DNA from: Morinoia aosen
Lineage: Eukaryota > Arthropoda > Malacostraca > Amphipoda > Talitridae
DNA: 64,000 bases
Direction of reading: 5' to 3'
Assembly (NCBI GenBank): GCA_030386875.1
Contig: CM059566.1
Span: 41,080,068 to 41,144,067, forward strand
Shown here: positions 46,750 to 58,164 of the stretch, piece by piece
How positions within the stretch are numbered: the stretch's first letter is position 1
Layout of the letters: every line of letters begins with the position of its first letter
Made by a program: the position numbers and the translations under genes
The notes under the pieces: model-generated
Told to the model about the DNA's origin: nothing
Databases searched by the model: none
Seen by the model: only the letters and a program-made list of their open reading frames with translations

Positions 46750-47475
46750 TGACATTACTGTTGATTAACGTTACTGTTGATTAACGTTACTGTTGATTAA
46801 CGTTACTGTTGATTAACGTTACTGTTGATTAACGTTACTGTTGATTAACGTTACTGTTGATTACCGTTACTGTTGATTACCGTTACTGTCGATCAACGTT
46901 ACTGTCGATTAACGTTACTGTCGATTAACGTTACTGTTGAATCACGTTACTGTTGATTAACGTTACTGTTGATTAACGTTACTGTTGATTAACGTTACTG
47001 TTGATTACCGTTACTGTTGATTACCGTTACTGTTGATTACCGTTACTGTTGATTACCGTTACTGTTAATTACCGTTACTGTTGATTATCGTTACTGTTGA
47101 TTACCGTTACTGTTAATTACCGTTACTGTTGATTATCGTTACTGTTGATTACCGTTACTGTTGATTACCGTTACTGTTGATTAACGTTACTGTTGAGGAA
47201 CGTTACTGTTGAGGAACGTTACTGTTGAGGAACGTTACTGTTGAGGAACGTTACTGTTGAGGAACGTTACTGTTGAGGAACGTTACTGTTGAGGAACGTT
47301 ACTGTTGAGGAACGTTACTGTTGAGGAACGTTACTGTTGAGGAACGTTACTGTTGAGGAACGTTACTGTTGAGGAACGTTACTGTTGAGGAACGTTACTG
47401 TTGAGGAACGTTACTGTTGAGGAACGTTACTGTTGAGGAACGTTACTGTTGATTAACGTTACTGTTGATTAACTG
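46750..47475. repeat. 16-bp minisatellite, ACTGTTGA family, separate locus
   Basis: The left block has GTTACTGTTGATTAAC and GTTACTGTTGATTACC. The right block (from about 47190) has GTTACTGTTGAGGAAC, then two closing ATTAAC units. It shares both the core and the GAGGAAC ending with the 43.7-45.0-kb array, from which it is separated by about 1.75 kb of unique DNA. Confidence 0.95.
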
Positions 47476-47639
47476 AGTGGAATTTCAATCCTTCATTTGA
47501 TATCATGAAGCAGAAATTAATTTCAAAATAAAGTTCAGTAATCTCCTTAGAATAACAAAACTAATCATCCAAATTGACTAAACTACGAAGAACACACCGT
47601 CATTTTTTAATTTTCAGATTATCTTCTTCCTCTGATCCA

Positions 47640-47890
47640 ATAAATCTCCTCATCTTGGAATCATTGCTTATTTTCACACTTTATCTGCGACGTGAGCCAC
47701 CGGTGGTACACGGTGGAAGTTTTCATAATGCTGCTGACTGACCAGTAGACGGAAACTCAACTTCCATAAATACTTAATCAAAACTAAAGGCACGATCCAG
47801 TTAAATGTTCCCTGTTTTAAACATTACCTGCAACTAGTGACTTTGAATTTGAGTTGAATAATGAACTTCAGTTTTACTCGCCGCATTTAA
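47640..47890 (+). mobile_element. Second interspersed family, copy 1
   Basis: Carries GTGAGCCACCGGTGG, TTTTCATAATGCTGCTGACT, GACCAGTAGACGGAAACTCA, AAGGCACGATCCAGTTAAAT and TTTGAGTTGAATAATGAACT. The same words occur in the same order at 54650-54930 and inverted at 54070-54260 and 58480-58700. No open frame. Family not recognised. Confidence 0.7.
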
Positions 47891-48173
47891 AAATTAAAAT
47901 GGTAAGAACTGAACGTGTTTCTATTAAATGATAAGCATTTAGATTGTCCTTCGCAGTTAGTTAATGTTTTTTTATTTGGTAAATTTGCATTCTGTGTTTC
48001 AATTGCAATATATTTTCTGCAGTGAGAGGCCTTTCTCTTGGACTTGAAGAGATTCTTCCACCTCTATCAAAAGTTGGAAGAGATCGTACAGGGATAACCG
48101 TTCATTTTTACTTGTAGAGTTACTTTAGGAACAAATTATAAGAACTGTAAAATTGTTTTTCTCTTTTCCCTTT

Positions 48174-48538
48174 CCTCTCAGGGGGGTACAATTATTGTAT
48201 ATATGGGAATTAGCGCTCCCAGGAGGACAATGTGAGGGCTTTCTGAGAGTTTGGTAGGCTTTTTTTTGTTGAAATAAAATGTATTTGTTTTTTTATGTTA
48301 GAGGACCACCATTTAGCGGTTCATGGCTGTCCTGTTTTTCAGCACCCAGTAGTTTCTTCTTTAACTTTTATCTTGTTTCATGAACTTCTTTCTCAACTTG
48401 CTATTTCTAATGCCCCTGCTGCATAGATTCGGCATCTCCCTTATTTCCATAGTAAATAGTGCCTTCCTCCTTCCTCTCTTGGATACTTTTTTTTATCGGT
48501 TAGGGAGGCTTAAACTAACATATAATCTAATCTAATCT
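48174..48538 (+). mobile_element. SINE-like element, copy G, nearly full length
   Basis: Starts CCTCTCAGGGGGGTACAATT and keeps a reduced head hairpin (TACAA/TTGTA). It contains TTAGCGCTCCCAGG, CTGTCCTGTTTTTCAGCACC and TTTCATGAACTTCTTTCTCA, and ends with a TAATCTAATCTAATC tail. The tail differs from the ATA-type tail of copies B and F. Confidence 0.8.
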
Positions 48539-50480
48539 TCATTCAGCATAGGCTTGTGCATCTCTGTCTTCCGTGACCTCTCAACTCTTCTCAATGTCTC
48601 GTGAATGCAATGTCTTTGGAGGGTATTTTAAAATGAAAATAGTTGGCCCAAAATGAGAACCGGATATGTAAAGCTTCTGAAGAACTGCCTGGAAACCGAT
48701 GAAAGTCAGTTATTCATGTGAGTTTTAGTATTTTCCAAATATAGTCTGCAATTGTAAATCATTTTCCTAGATGCAAATTTCACTGCAAGCTCAAATTATG
48801 GAAAGCAGCACTGTTATGAAAACATAACGAGTTACTTTCGATGTATTCAGAATAATCCAAGTTATTTTGAACCTTTTTCAACCTGCGACTATTGAATTAA
48901 GAATTTGCTCAGCTTTTGGAGATGTCTGAGTATCCAGCTTTCTTATTATCATTAAGAGCCGTTTAAATAATGTCAAAAGTTAGCTGAAACTTCTGATATT
49001 CGCATTTTAATGAAATTCTAGTTTAAAACACAAGACACGATTATGTCATTTTTGCATCACATCAACACTTTTCATGTGACCTTCGGGGATACGAAGCTTC
49101 TTTTTATAACTTATATAATAGGTTAAAAAGGCAAAACTTGCACGAACGCAGCCGAGCTAGAAGCTGTTCCATATCTCAAGTGACGCACTCATCGCTTTAA
49201 AACCTCACCGAATTTCCATACCTCAACTTAAATATCTTTGCGAACAAAGACAACTCTGCAAGCCTGCTCCTGCATTTGGAATCATCAAAGGATCGTTCCA
49301 GAACACAAGTTCCCTAAAGTGTGTGTGAGCTCAGCAGCGAAGAAACGAGCTTTTCTCTATCCATTGCGCCTCATTTCTCAGATGCCCACCTAATTTAGAG
49401 GATTTTTGTGCCCGAGAGAACGAGCTTTCGCACATCTATTATTCGCAGAGCTTCAGCAGTTCCCGAGTGTTCTCATTCCGAACTTTGACTGTTTATCCTA
49501 GCTAATGAAGGTGCGTCTGCTGAAGTGACGAGCGGCTCGAAGCAGTGGCGCCGCTGCAAGGGAATCCGCCAAACGAACCTGACTTGGACCACTCAGAACA
49601 GCACACGACGGACGAGGAGGACGAGGAGTTCATTAGCAAGAAGAGGATTTGGGTGGCAATGGAGCACTTATGCATCTGCCGGAGCTCGTAAATGAAAGTA
49701 AAGTTCTGGTGCTTCAGGGAATCGACTTCTGCTACGAACAGCGAACGCAGCTCGGTTAGAATTTGTTACACCTGCTCCTGCTGCTCGCTGAGTGAAACTT
49801 AGAGAGAGAAAGCGATGCTTTGAATTTCTTCTCGGTTTTTTAACAGATAGGCCAGGTTTTTCTGTAATTTGCTTTTTCAGAAGAATGGTGGAAGGTAGGA
49901 ATAGCAGAAGGTAGGAATGGCGGATTTTAAGATACGATTTGTCTCGAAAAAATAAAGGTGAATCGAATCATAGAATCTTGTCGAAAAGCATTTCAGTTGG
50001 ATTATTTTTGAGTGAGCGTCTTGTTTAACGAATCCTCTGTTCCATTTCTGCTACTCTGAACATGATTAGCAAGCAACAGATCTTCATTTGAAACACTCGT
50101 ATTAATTTGAACTGAAAATTTTCGTCCATCATTCTACAGCTAATGCTACAAATTAGAATAATTAGCGTGTGCTCCCAAACGAGGTGAACGTAAATGTTGA
50201 AGCTGCTGATGATTAATCCCTGAATGTTATGTACATTGAAGTGTTAGGCGGCGCAATAAAGTGTGAATTGAATCTGAAACATTACATCCTCTTTGGTCTC
50301 TCGCTTTCGGGTGTCGAAACTCATAAAATGAAATGAAGTACGGCTTTAATATTTGTTAGAGCTTCTCTAATAATTAGAATTGATGATTATTCGTACCCGG
50401 GGCTCTCATGCGCTCCAACTTTAAGTGTTCCAGCCGAGTTGTGTAATGAACTTTGGGGCTTAGATGCCGTCTCGCTCTGT
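48539..50480. other. Repeat-free unique region, GC-richer at 49.15-49.8 kb
   Basis: No recognised gene. At 49524-49691 a plus frame without a start codon reads through an acidic stretch (HTTDEEDEEFISKKRIW). The minus strand is also open there, so coding is uncertain. The GC-richer part may be regulatory. Confidence 0.35.
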
Positions 50481-50502
50481 GGTGGGGGGGGGGGGGGGGG
50501 GC
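50481..50502 (+). repeat. Poly-G tract with G-quadruplex potential
   Basis: About 18 consecutive G after GGT, followed by CGGACC. Tract length may be inaccurate in the assembly. Confidence 0.8.
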
Positions 50503-51574
50503 GGACCTTCCCTCGGGTGTGATGTGAGGTCCTACTGTGGAGACTGGCTGGACTGTGGAGTCCGATAGTGAAGGTCGATTTTCATTGAGAGTAAAAGACA
50601 CTGAGCAGAACAAAAACTTTTACTTTAGATTTGTACAGGAGATGAGCGAATCACACATAAGGTGAGTAGAAAAAAAAACATTTTTCTTTGATTGTGTAGA
50701 TAATATTAAGCTGAAATCATTATATTATTATTGGTACCTACAATGTTGAACGTAAACTAACATGACCGACATGACCGTCCTTTCTTCTCGCACAATGACT
50801 TCGAAGTAAAACATGGATTACATTACTTTACATCGCAATGAGATGATGTGCAGTTCAAGATCGTTTAGACGTTAACGAAACTGAACTGACTTTGCCATGT
50901 ATATCTTCAGTACTAGGACGATCTTTTAATAAATACCGAGTATATATACATGAAACGCTTCAAACAAAACAAAATCACGTCAAGCTAAGCCCCTAAAGCT
51001 GAAGAAATAAAATTTCCCGTTTAAACATCAAGCGATATGACACCAATTAGATATTTTCCGCGCAGCGAAGTTTTACAACTCGAGTTCGGACGTGTAGAAT
51101 TAATCGCGCCAGCTTTGATTCTATTTTCAGAGACGCGTAACCTTTGAATACAAACACTTCAAATAGTAATGAATTAAAAAATTCCCTGTACGCGTAATTG
51201 ATCGCCAATTTTTTCCTACGTTGAACATAGGGCTCAGCGCATCCCAAACACGACGAGCTCGAAACTGAGTGAATTCAAAAGCAAGTGGAAAACACTCAAT
51301 AATAAATTACTCGGCATTGGTGGTTTTTATTAGAATAGTTGAGTGTGTGGTGAGGTTGTTGTTTAGAAACTTACGCTATGTTAAATTACAACATATTTTT
51401 ACCCGAGATGTGGGATTTCAAATAATTACCGAACTCCACATGTTATTGTAAGTATTACATACTTAAAATAATTAGGTTTTGCGAAAACTGCTGACATTTC
51501 ACGATCTGCAAATATTACAAATTTTTAAACGTTGCAGGTATGGTAGATACTTCACTGGTTGCAGTTGTAGTTAG
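50503..51574. other. Unique spacer
   Basis: No gene recognised. CGCGTAATTGATC at 51191-51203 matches 36673-36685 exactly. A short possible plus exon at about 50630-50660, ending AAG before GTGAGT, is too weak to call. Confidence 0.4.
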
Positions 51575-51810
51575 GGAGACTAACTTATCTAATCTTTCCT
51601 CTCTTTGGAACACCGTCGTAGTGACGAGGCTTAACCTACCTTATTTAATGTAATCCTTCTTCTCTTTGGAACACCTTCGTCTTAGCTTAACACATCGTAT
51701 TTATCTTCCGCATTCCTTTAACTCGGTACTTACTGATGCCTTCATCCTTCCTCTCTTCGGAACACCTTTGTTGTAGCTACGGAGACTTAAATTAGCACAT
51801 CTAATCTAAC
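51575..51810 (+). mobile_element. SINE-like element, three partial 3' ends in a row
   Basis: CTCTCTTTGGAACACC-type words followed by a truncated GAGGCTTAA or GGAGACTTAA ending occur at about 51600, 51660 and 51755. The last ends with a CTAATCTAAC tail. The 5' halves are missing. It lies directly downstream of the stop codon of the minus-strand exon, so it may form part of that gene's 3' untranslated region. Confidence 0.65.
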
Positions 51811-51831
51811 ATGCAGCGCTGCAGGCTGGAC

Positions 51832-51963
51832 TCACAGCACGGAGCTCAGCTTGGCGAGCTTGGACAGCGCCGCGGAATATTTGTAGAAAATCGCGTGACT
51901 CGCGTCCAGGCCGTGCACGTGCAGCACGTGCACGTTGCCGCTCGCGTCCCCCACCACCACGTT
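51832..51963 (-). CDS. 3'-terminal coding exon, WD-repeat-like C terminus
   Basis: On the minus strand, ATTCGCTCGCAG (splice acceptor, AG at 51964-51965) precedes 44 codons ending in TGA at 51832-51834. The translation begins NVVVGDASGNVHVLHVHGLD and ends with KYSAALSKLAKLSSVL. VVVGDASGNVHVLHV fits the strand-turn-strand pattern of a last beta-propeller blade followed by a short helical tail, as in dynein intermediate chains and other WD proteins. The exact family is inference. Codons are GC-rich at third positions, and the exon stands out sharply from its AT-rich flanks. There is no ATG because it is an internal start by splicing. I found no other exon of this gene to the right in the window. 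Confidence 0.62.
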   Translation of the reverse strand, partial: NVVVGDASGNVHVLHVHGLDASHAIFYKYSAALSKLAKLSSVL

Positions 51964-52004
51964 CTGCGAGCGAATTTAAATGGCGTTATGAATCATATTT
52001 ATTT

Positions 52005-52660
52005 AGGATCTATTAATGTTAAGTAGGGCATTAAATGAAGTGTTACGAATCATGTTTATTTAAGGTTTATTAATGGTAAATAGGGAATTGAGTGAAGTGT
52101 TATGAATCATAATTATTTTGGATCTATTAATGTTAAATGGGAAATTAAATGAAGTGTTATGAATCATAATTATTTTGGAACTATTAATGTTAAATAGGAA
52201 ATTAAATGAAGTGTTATGAATCATAATTATTTTGGATCTATTAATGTTAAATAGGAAATTAAATGAAGTGTTATGAATCATAATTATTTTGGATTTATTA
52301 ATGTCAAATAGGAAATTAAATGAAGTGTTATGAATCATAATTATTTTGGATCTATTAATGTTAAATAGGAAATTAAATAAAGTGTTATGAATCATGTTTA
52401 TTTAGGATCTATTATTGTTAAGTAGGGCATTAAATGAAGTATTACGAATCATATTTGTTTAGGGTTTATTAATGGTATATAGGGAATTGAGTAAAGTGTT
52501 ATGAATCATGTGTATTTTGGATCTATTAATGTTAAATAGGGAATTAAATGAAGTGTTATGAATCATATTTATTTTGGATCTATTAAGGTTAAATAGGGAG
52601 TTAAATGAAGTGTTATGAATCATGTTTATCTCATCTATTAATGTTAAATAGTACATTCAG
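52005..52660. repeat. 57-bp minisatellite, about 11 units
   Basis: The unit joins GAAGTGTTATGAATCATAAT, TATTTTGGATCTATTAATGT and TAAATAGGAAATTAAAT. Outer units use ATTTATTTAGG and GGGCATT. It lies immediately upstream of the terminal exon, hence probably inside its last intron. The first units reach within about 40 bp of the splice acceptor. Confidence 0.94.
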
Positions 52661-53639
52661 ATTAATGGAAAATATTTAGTTAGGGTTAGTGAATGTTTAA
52701 ATTGCGTGACTGATGTGAAATGTGCATATGGGAATGTGTTATTAATCTTTAACATTGTACGAATGGTGTGGTATATTTGTACACATTGGTGTATGTGTTA
52801 TAAATCATTAAAACTGTGCGAATGATGCGGTACTTGTATATGTACCTGTAGGTGCATGTGTAACTATTTGAGTATATTGTTTAAATAAATTTACTAATAT
52901 GTATTAACTAAAACCGAACAGATGGTTGTTAAAAGTGATTAAGTTTTGGGTAAAATTTATTATATTTAAACTTAGTATGATCATGGTTGAGAGGGTAAAA
53001 TTCATCATATGTTAAACTTAGTATGATCATAATTGAAAATCTCACGAGAGTCACAAACATAGTTCTAATTATTTTGAATTATAATGATCGGCATACAATT
53101 TTTATCCTAAGATTCGTCTTCGAACTTGTTCTGAACGATAAATCAAACTTGGGATGGAGTCGTGGATTTATAATACTTTCGTGTCAGTCACACATCAGAA
53201 AGTTATTAAGCATTTTACAAGCAAAATTTCAGATCGAGGCCGCTATAGGAGTACGTTTTGACATCTAACCACGCTCCATGAATAAGCATTTGGATTTGGA
53301 TTAAAATTATGGGATACAATCACAGTGTTGAAGTACACTAAAATTAGTCGTATTATGTCGGTGGACTTAGAAGTTGTGAAAGATCTTCGGAATTAAATTG
53401 CAGGGTTAGACCATACAAGGAAAATAATCTTGGTTTCAACAAAATGTTCGTCGTGAGCAAAATTGCCTCTAAATAAATTTTAAAAATTCGAGTTTAGTTA
53501 CTGGTCGTGGTGCAATTTGCAACAAATTTTACACAATCACCAGCGTAATTACGCATAAAGTCATATGTGTGAATTGAGGGCAATTCTAAGCCCCCGTGAC
53601 GTGAACGAGGCTTCAGTGCGGTCGCACAATGCAAGTCTG
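52661..53639. other. Unique AT-rich spacer
   Basis: Some weak internal similarity: ACTTAGTATGATCATG-like words occur twice near 52970 and 53020. No gene recognised. Confidence 0.5.
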
Positions 53640-53960
53640 TTCTTGATGCTGCGTCTTCATGTTTCATTATAACTCGATGTGAATATTGCTTTAACGTTTC
53701 ATTATAACTCGACGTGAATATTGTTTTCATAACACGATGCGAATATTGCTTTAATAACACGATGTGAGTATTGCTTCAAAGTTTCATTGTAACTCGATGT
53801 AAATATTGCTGTGAAGTTTCATCGTAACTCAATGTAAATATTGCTTCAAAGTTTCATTGTAACTCGTTAATATTGCTTTAAAGTTTCATTGTAAATCTAT
53901 GAAGATATTGCTTCATATTTTTGTTAAAACATCTTATGAATATTGCCTTAAAATATCATT
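53640..53960. repeat. About 36-bp diverged tandem repeat, 8-9 units
   Basis: Units read GTTTCATTGTAACTCGATGT plus (A/G)AATATTGCTT with many substitutions and some truncated units. The degree of divergence suggests an old array. Confidence 0.88.
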
Positions 53961-54069
53961 TCCTCATGGAGCACAAGATAAGCGATATGTTCAGGTTAAC
54001 TAAGTATGTGTGTGTCCCATGATACCGGGACTAGCACCCCAGGGGAGACATTGGCAACGCTCTGACTGC

Positions 54070-54260
54070 GGCAGGTACGACTGAAGTTCAATATTCAATT
54101 CACATTTAATGTTATTTGTAGGAAGCAATGTTGAGAATACCAAACAATAGCTGGATCATGTTTTCATTTAGTTTTGATTGAGTGTTTTTTTTTGAGTTTG
54201 TGACTACTGGTTGGTCAGCAGGGTAACTCCCTCAGTGACCAAATGTGGCTCACGTCGCAG
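54070..54260 (-). mobile_element. Second interspersed family, copy 2
   Basis: Reverse orientation: GAAGTTCAATATTCAATTCA, then TGGTTGGTCAGCAGGGTAAC, CCCTCAGTGACC and TGTGGCTCACGTCGCAGTCA, matching the complement of copies 1 and 3. Confidence 0.6.
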
Positions 54261-54299
54261 TCAAGGTGCAAGTAACTTCCGCTACTGACAGACCTTCAG

Positions 54300-54560
54300 A
54301 GAAATATCTCTCGAAAACGCTTTGCTTCTTCCAGTTTTCCTGTCTTATTTCCTACCTCTTCTTTGCCTTTACTTTTCGTCCTTTTGAAACTTACTCTGGG
54401 AACAAACTTGCACCAAAAATTATCCTATGTGGGGACACACCTTATTCACCGATTCCCCGTTTCCTACACTCCATATTAAATGGTTCCTTTTCTTCGCTCT
54501 TTTGAGATCGCATTTGTTCTTGCTAGGGATTCTTAAACTACCTAATATAATCCAAAATTC
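54300..54560 (+). mobile_element. SINE-like element, copy H, 3' two-thirds
   Basis: Contains TTCCTGTCTTATTTCCTACC, ACTCCATATTAAATGGTTCC, TCTTTTGAGATCGCATTTGT and the ending TTAAACTACCTAATATAATC. The GC-rich head is missing. Confidence 0.65.
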
Positions 54561-54649
54561 CTAAGAGAGATGTTGATAAAAGTCATACCATAAAATCTAA
54601 CACAAGCAAAGTGAAAAGTTCTTTGTCTTCTCGGTCCCTGCCAGAGGAA

Positions 54650-54930
54650 AAAAGTCTTCAATAATCATATCCTCCATCAAAAAATCTATTAATTTATCAT
54701 CTTTGAAACTTTGACAGCAACGTGCGCCACCGGTGGCCACGGAGGGGATTTCCATAATGGTGCTGACCGACCACTAGGGACAAACTCAATTTTAATACAT
54801 ACTTAAAAATGGAAGGTAAATGAAAGCACGATCTAGTTGCTGTTTGTTATTTTCAAATTTACTTACTAAAATTAAATTTAAATTTGAGTTGAATATTGAA
54901 TTCAGTTTCACCAATTACGTTTGAAGAGCA
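54650..54930 (+). mobile_element. Second interspersed family, copy 3
   Basis: CAACGTGCGCCACCGGTGG, TTTCCATAATGGTGCTGACC, GACCACTAGGGACAAACTCA, AAGCACGATCTAGTTGC and TTTGAGTTGAATATTGAATT match copy 1 in order. It lies about 400 bp from copy 2 in the opposite orientation. Confidence 0.7.
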
Positions 54931-55264
54931 ATAACCCACATCTTCATTTCCTAAAGCAAACACTTCACCGCATAATGAGGCAGTCTCGCGCAAACAGTCT
55001 CCTCACAAAGGAACCCATGACCAAATCAGTATCAAAGGGAGCGCCAGCAACTTTAATTTTATCCATGGTAGTTATTACAATTTATGAAATGGTAATGTTA
55101 TAAAAGAATTATTACATTAATGGGGGTGGTAAATTTATTGAAGAAGCTCTTACGCTAAAAAGATTCATAACCTTGATCTTAAAAAAATTTGTTGCGTGAA
55201 AGGTATTGATAAAATTTTGAAAAAAATACAACATTGTAGGGACTGGTTGCATTTTTATGAATGA
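54931..55264. other. Unique spacer
   Basis: No gene recognised. A 60-codon plus frame has no motif. Confidence 0.4.
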
Positions 55265-55555
55265 AATTGAATCCGCACATCGGGATGCAACTTTGGTCCA
55301 TGGAAATTAGCGCTCCCAGTGGAAATATGTGGAGTCCCGAGCTGAAAGTTAGGTAAGCTTTTCCGCTGTTGAAATACAAGATTTTATTTTGTTATGGAAC
55401 ATCATTTTTAGATTCCATACTGTCCTGTATTTCACCGATTGCTTTCTTCTTCAAATTCGATCTTGTTTCATATACTTTCTTCTCAAGTTACTGCATCTAT
55501 GTGCAGAGAATCATGTGTGGCAACACACTTTGTGCAAAGATTTTCTTCTAGGTTG
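55265..55555 (+). mobile_element. SINE-like element, copy I, degraded
   Basis: ATTAGCGCTCCCAGTGG, CCCGAGCTGAAAGTTAGGTA, ATTTTGTTATGGAACATCAT, CATACTGTCCTGTATTTCAC and a TCTTGTTTCATATACTTTCT word occur in element order. The 3' end is unclear. Confidence 0.65.
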
Positions 55556-56244
55556 AAAAACACAGAGTGCAAGGGTTTGAAACCGCTTCCAGCTTTTAAG
55601 GTTCAGCTTCTAAGGTTTTATTTGTGTAACTTAGATATGAATTTTCCTAGCAACAAGGCTTGAAGAGATAATATAGGATTGTCTCTAAAGGAAATCATAG
55701 AGGGCTACCATCAAGGGCTGCAAAATTCACATAGGCCCACCATTTATTCCTAAAAAACACCGTATAGAGCAGTAAAATTTTCCACAAGGCCACCATCAAG
55801 GCTTCAAAACGCCACACAATGCAGCGACCATCAAGGCGTGTAGAGCCTGCCTCCATCAAAGCGCCAGGCCGGGTCTGGTGAAGGCATTACGCTTTGATGC
55901 CCAAAATTACCACACAAAATGAACTAAGAGAGCCATTTGCTACCACAACCTGATGGTCGTGCGTTGACGGTTACTCTTGTGTGTGCGTGTGTGTGTGTGG
56001 GGGGGGGGGGGGTGGTTTCAGGCCGCGAGTTGAACTCGTGTCCAATACCTCTAGTTGAACTATTGCTGGACTCGCAATTCAGCACCTGCGTTGAGGTCGT
56101 GTTGAACACCTCGAGTTGAAGTCTGGCTGAAAATTTTTTTCCCATTTTAATTGCCATATAAAACAGATTTCCTTTGCACGTGAATCTGATGGAAAATATT
56201 TTCATGATCCACTGACATGGACACATTACTGCTCTCCACTCAGA
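55556..56244. other. Unique spacer with degenerate short repeat and poly-G
   Basis: At about 55690-55850 words like GACCATCAAGG and GCCACCATCAAGGC recur irregularly four or five times. A run of about 15 G near 55998-56013 follows a GT-rich microsatellite. No gene recognised. Confidence 0.55.
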
Positions 56245-57205
56245 GCACCGTCATCGTTCCAGCCCACCCATCGTCATTCCAGCGCCCCCACCCCCCCACC
56301 CCCCATTATCATTCCAGCAGATCATCATTCCAGCCCATCATTCCAGCAGATCATCATTCCAGCCCATCATTCCAGCCCATCATTCCAGCAGATCATCATT
56401 CCAGCAGATCATCATTCCAGCCCACCGTCATTCCAGCCCCTCGTCATTCCAGCCCCTCGTCATTCCAGCCCCTCGTCATTCCAGCCCCTCGTCATTCCAG
56501 CCCCTCGTCATTCCAGCCCCTCGTCATTCCAGCCCCTCGTCATTCCAGCCCCTCGTCATTCCAGCCCCTCGTCATTCCAGCCCCTCGTCATTCCAGCCCC
56601 TCATCATTCCAGCCCCTCATCATTCCAGCCCCTCATCATTCCAGCCCCTCATCATTCCAGCCCCTCATCATTCCAGCCCCTCATCATTCCAGCCCCTCAT
56701 CATTCCAGCCCCTCATCATTCCAGCCCCTCATCATTCCAGCCCCTCATCATTCCAGCCCCTCATCATTCCAGCCCCTCATCATTCCAGCCCCTCATCATT
56801 CCAGCCCCTCATCATTCCAGCCCCTCATCATTCCAGCCCCTCATCATTCCAGCCCCTCTTCATTCCAGCCCCTCATCATTCCAGCCCCTCATCATTCCAA
56901 CCCCTCATCATTCCAGCCCCTCATCATTCCAGCCCCTCATCATTCCAGCCCCTCATCATTCCAGCCCATCATCATTCCAGCCCATCATCATTCCAGCCCA
57001 TCAGCATTCCAGCCCATCAGCATTCCAGCCCATCAGCATTCCAGCCCATCAGCATTCCAGCCCATCAGCATTCCAGCCCATCAGCATTCCAGCCCATCAG
57101 CATTCCAGCCCATCAGCATTCCAGCCCATCAGCATTCCAGCCCATCAGCATTCCAGCCCATCAGCATTCCAGCCCATCATCATTCCAGCCGATCAGCATT
57201 CCCAT
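56245..57205. repeat. 16-bp minisatellite, about 58 units, three blocks
   Basis: The unit is CATTCCAGCCCCTCAT. The left block uses CCTCGT, the middle CCTCAT and the right CATCAG. Each block is almost uniform, which suggests step-wise expansions. The 331-codon frame is an artefact of the repeat. Confidence 0.96.
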
Positions 57206-57564
57206 TCCTTAACTTTCCCATCCAAAGAGCGTTTCCATTCACTAAAGAAGGTAAGGTTAAGTGAATGAAAAGATTAAGTTCCAGTTTAATAAAAAAGTAA
57301 ACTTCTCATTTACCAAGAAGGCAAGGGCAAGCGTTGCATTTACTACCAAAAGTGCTTAGTCACTAAAATGTCAAATCCATAATTAATGAAAAGGAATGTT
57401 CCTATTTCTGAAACAGAAATTTTTCATTCAACAGAACTGAACAGTTTCCACCCATTAGAGAGGGGAAGTTCCCATTCAATAGACGGGATATCCTTATTAA
57501 ATAAACGCGTGAAATTCTTATTTAGTAAAAGCGTAGATATCCCCGTTCAATAAAGAAATGAATT
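57206..57564. other. Unique AT-rich spacer with loose internal similarity
   Basis: Irregular words around TTCCCATTCACT and AGAAGG(T/C)AAG recur. No gene recognised. Confidence 0.4.
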
Positions 57565-57840
57565 TTCGACTCCGTTAAGACGTGAACCACAACTCGGTAA
57601 AGACGTGAACCACAACTCGGTAAAGACGTGAACCACAACTCGGTAAAGACGTGAACCACAACTCGGTAAAGACGTGAATCACCACTCGGTAAAGACGTGA
57701 ATTCACCGCTCAACAAAGACGTGAATCACCACTCGGTAAAGACGTGAATTCACCGCTCAACAAAGACGTGAATTTTCCCCTCAGTAATAGAGTGAAGCCT
57801 CCACACAGTAATAGAGTGAAGCCTCCACACAGTAAAATCG
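57565..57840. repeat. 23-bp minisatellite grading into longer units
   Basis: GTAAAGACGTGAACCACAAC plus TCG is repeated about five times. Then variants GAATCACCACTCG and GAATTCACCGCTCAACAAA follow, and finally AGTAATAGAGTGAAGCCTCC twice. Confidence 0.9.
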
Positions 57841-58164
57841 CACCGAACTCACAGCGACATTAAATAGTCGAGATTTACGCTGCACTTCACGACTGCGGGA
57901 TTTTTGAGCGCAACAGAGACTCCCATCGACATCATCGCTCGAGGGCGTCCAACTTTTTGCTCGTGGGACTGATTTTCTCGCGACGTTTTATTCTGAGTGA
58001 AGATTTGCGTTTTTTTGGGAACTTTGAAGGTGTTAGTTGGGGTAAAAGGCGGCCATGTTGATGGTGCCTCTTCAGCGCCCGGCACTTTTTCAGCGTGGGG
58101 AACTTTTCCAGCTGAGGAACGTGGTTCTGGAGGACAACTTGTGCGGCCAAGGGGAGTTTTTAGG
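57841..58164. other. Unique GC-richer segment, open in several frames
   Basis: Frames on both strands are open here and run on into the 18-bp array. A minus frame ends MSMGVSVALKNPAVVKCSVN and continues to a stop at 57849. With multiple frames open and no recognised domain, coding is doubtful. Confidence 0.3.

Noticed and set aside
56217..57212. 331-codon proline/histidine/serine-rich frame
   Set aside because: Translation of the CATTCCAGCCCCTCAT 16-mer. No start context or unique domain.
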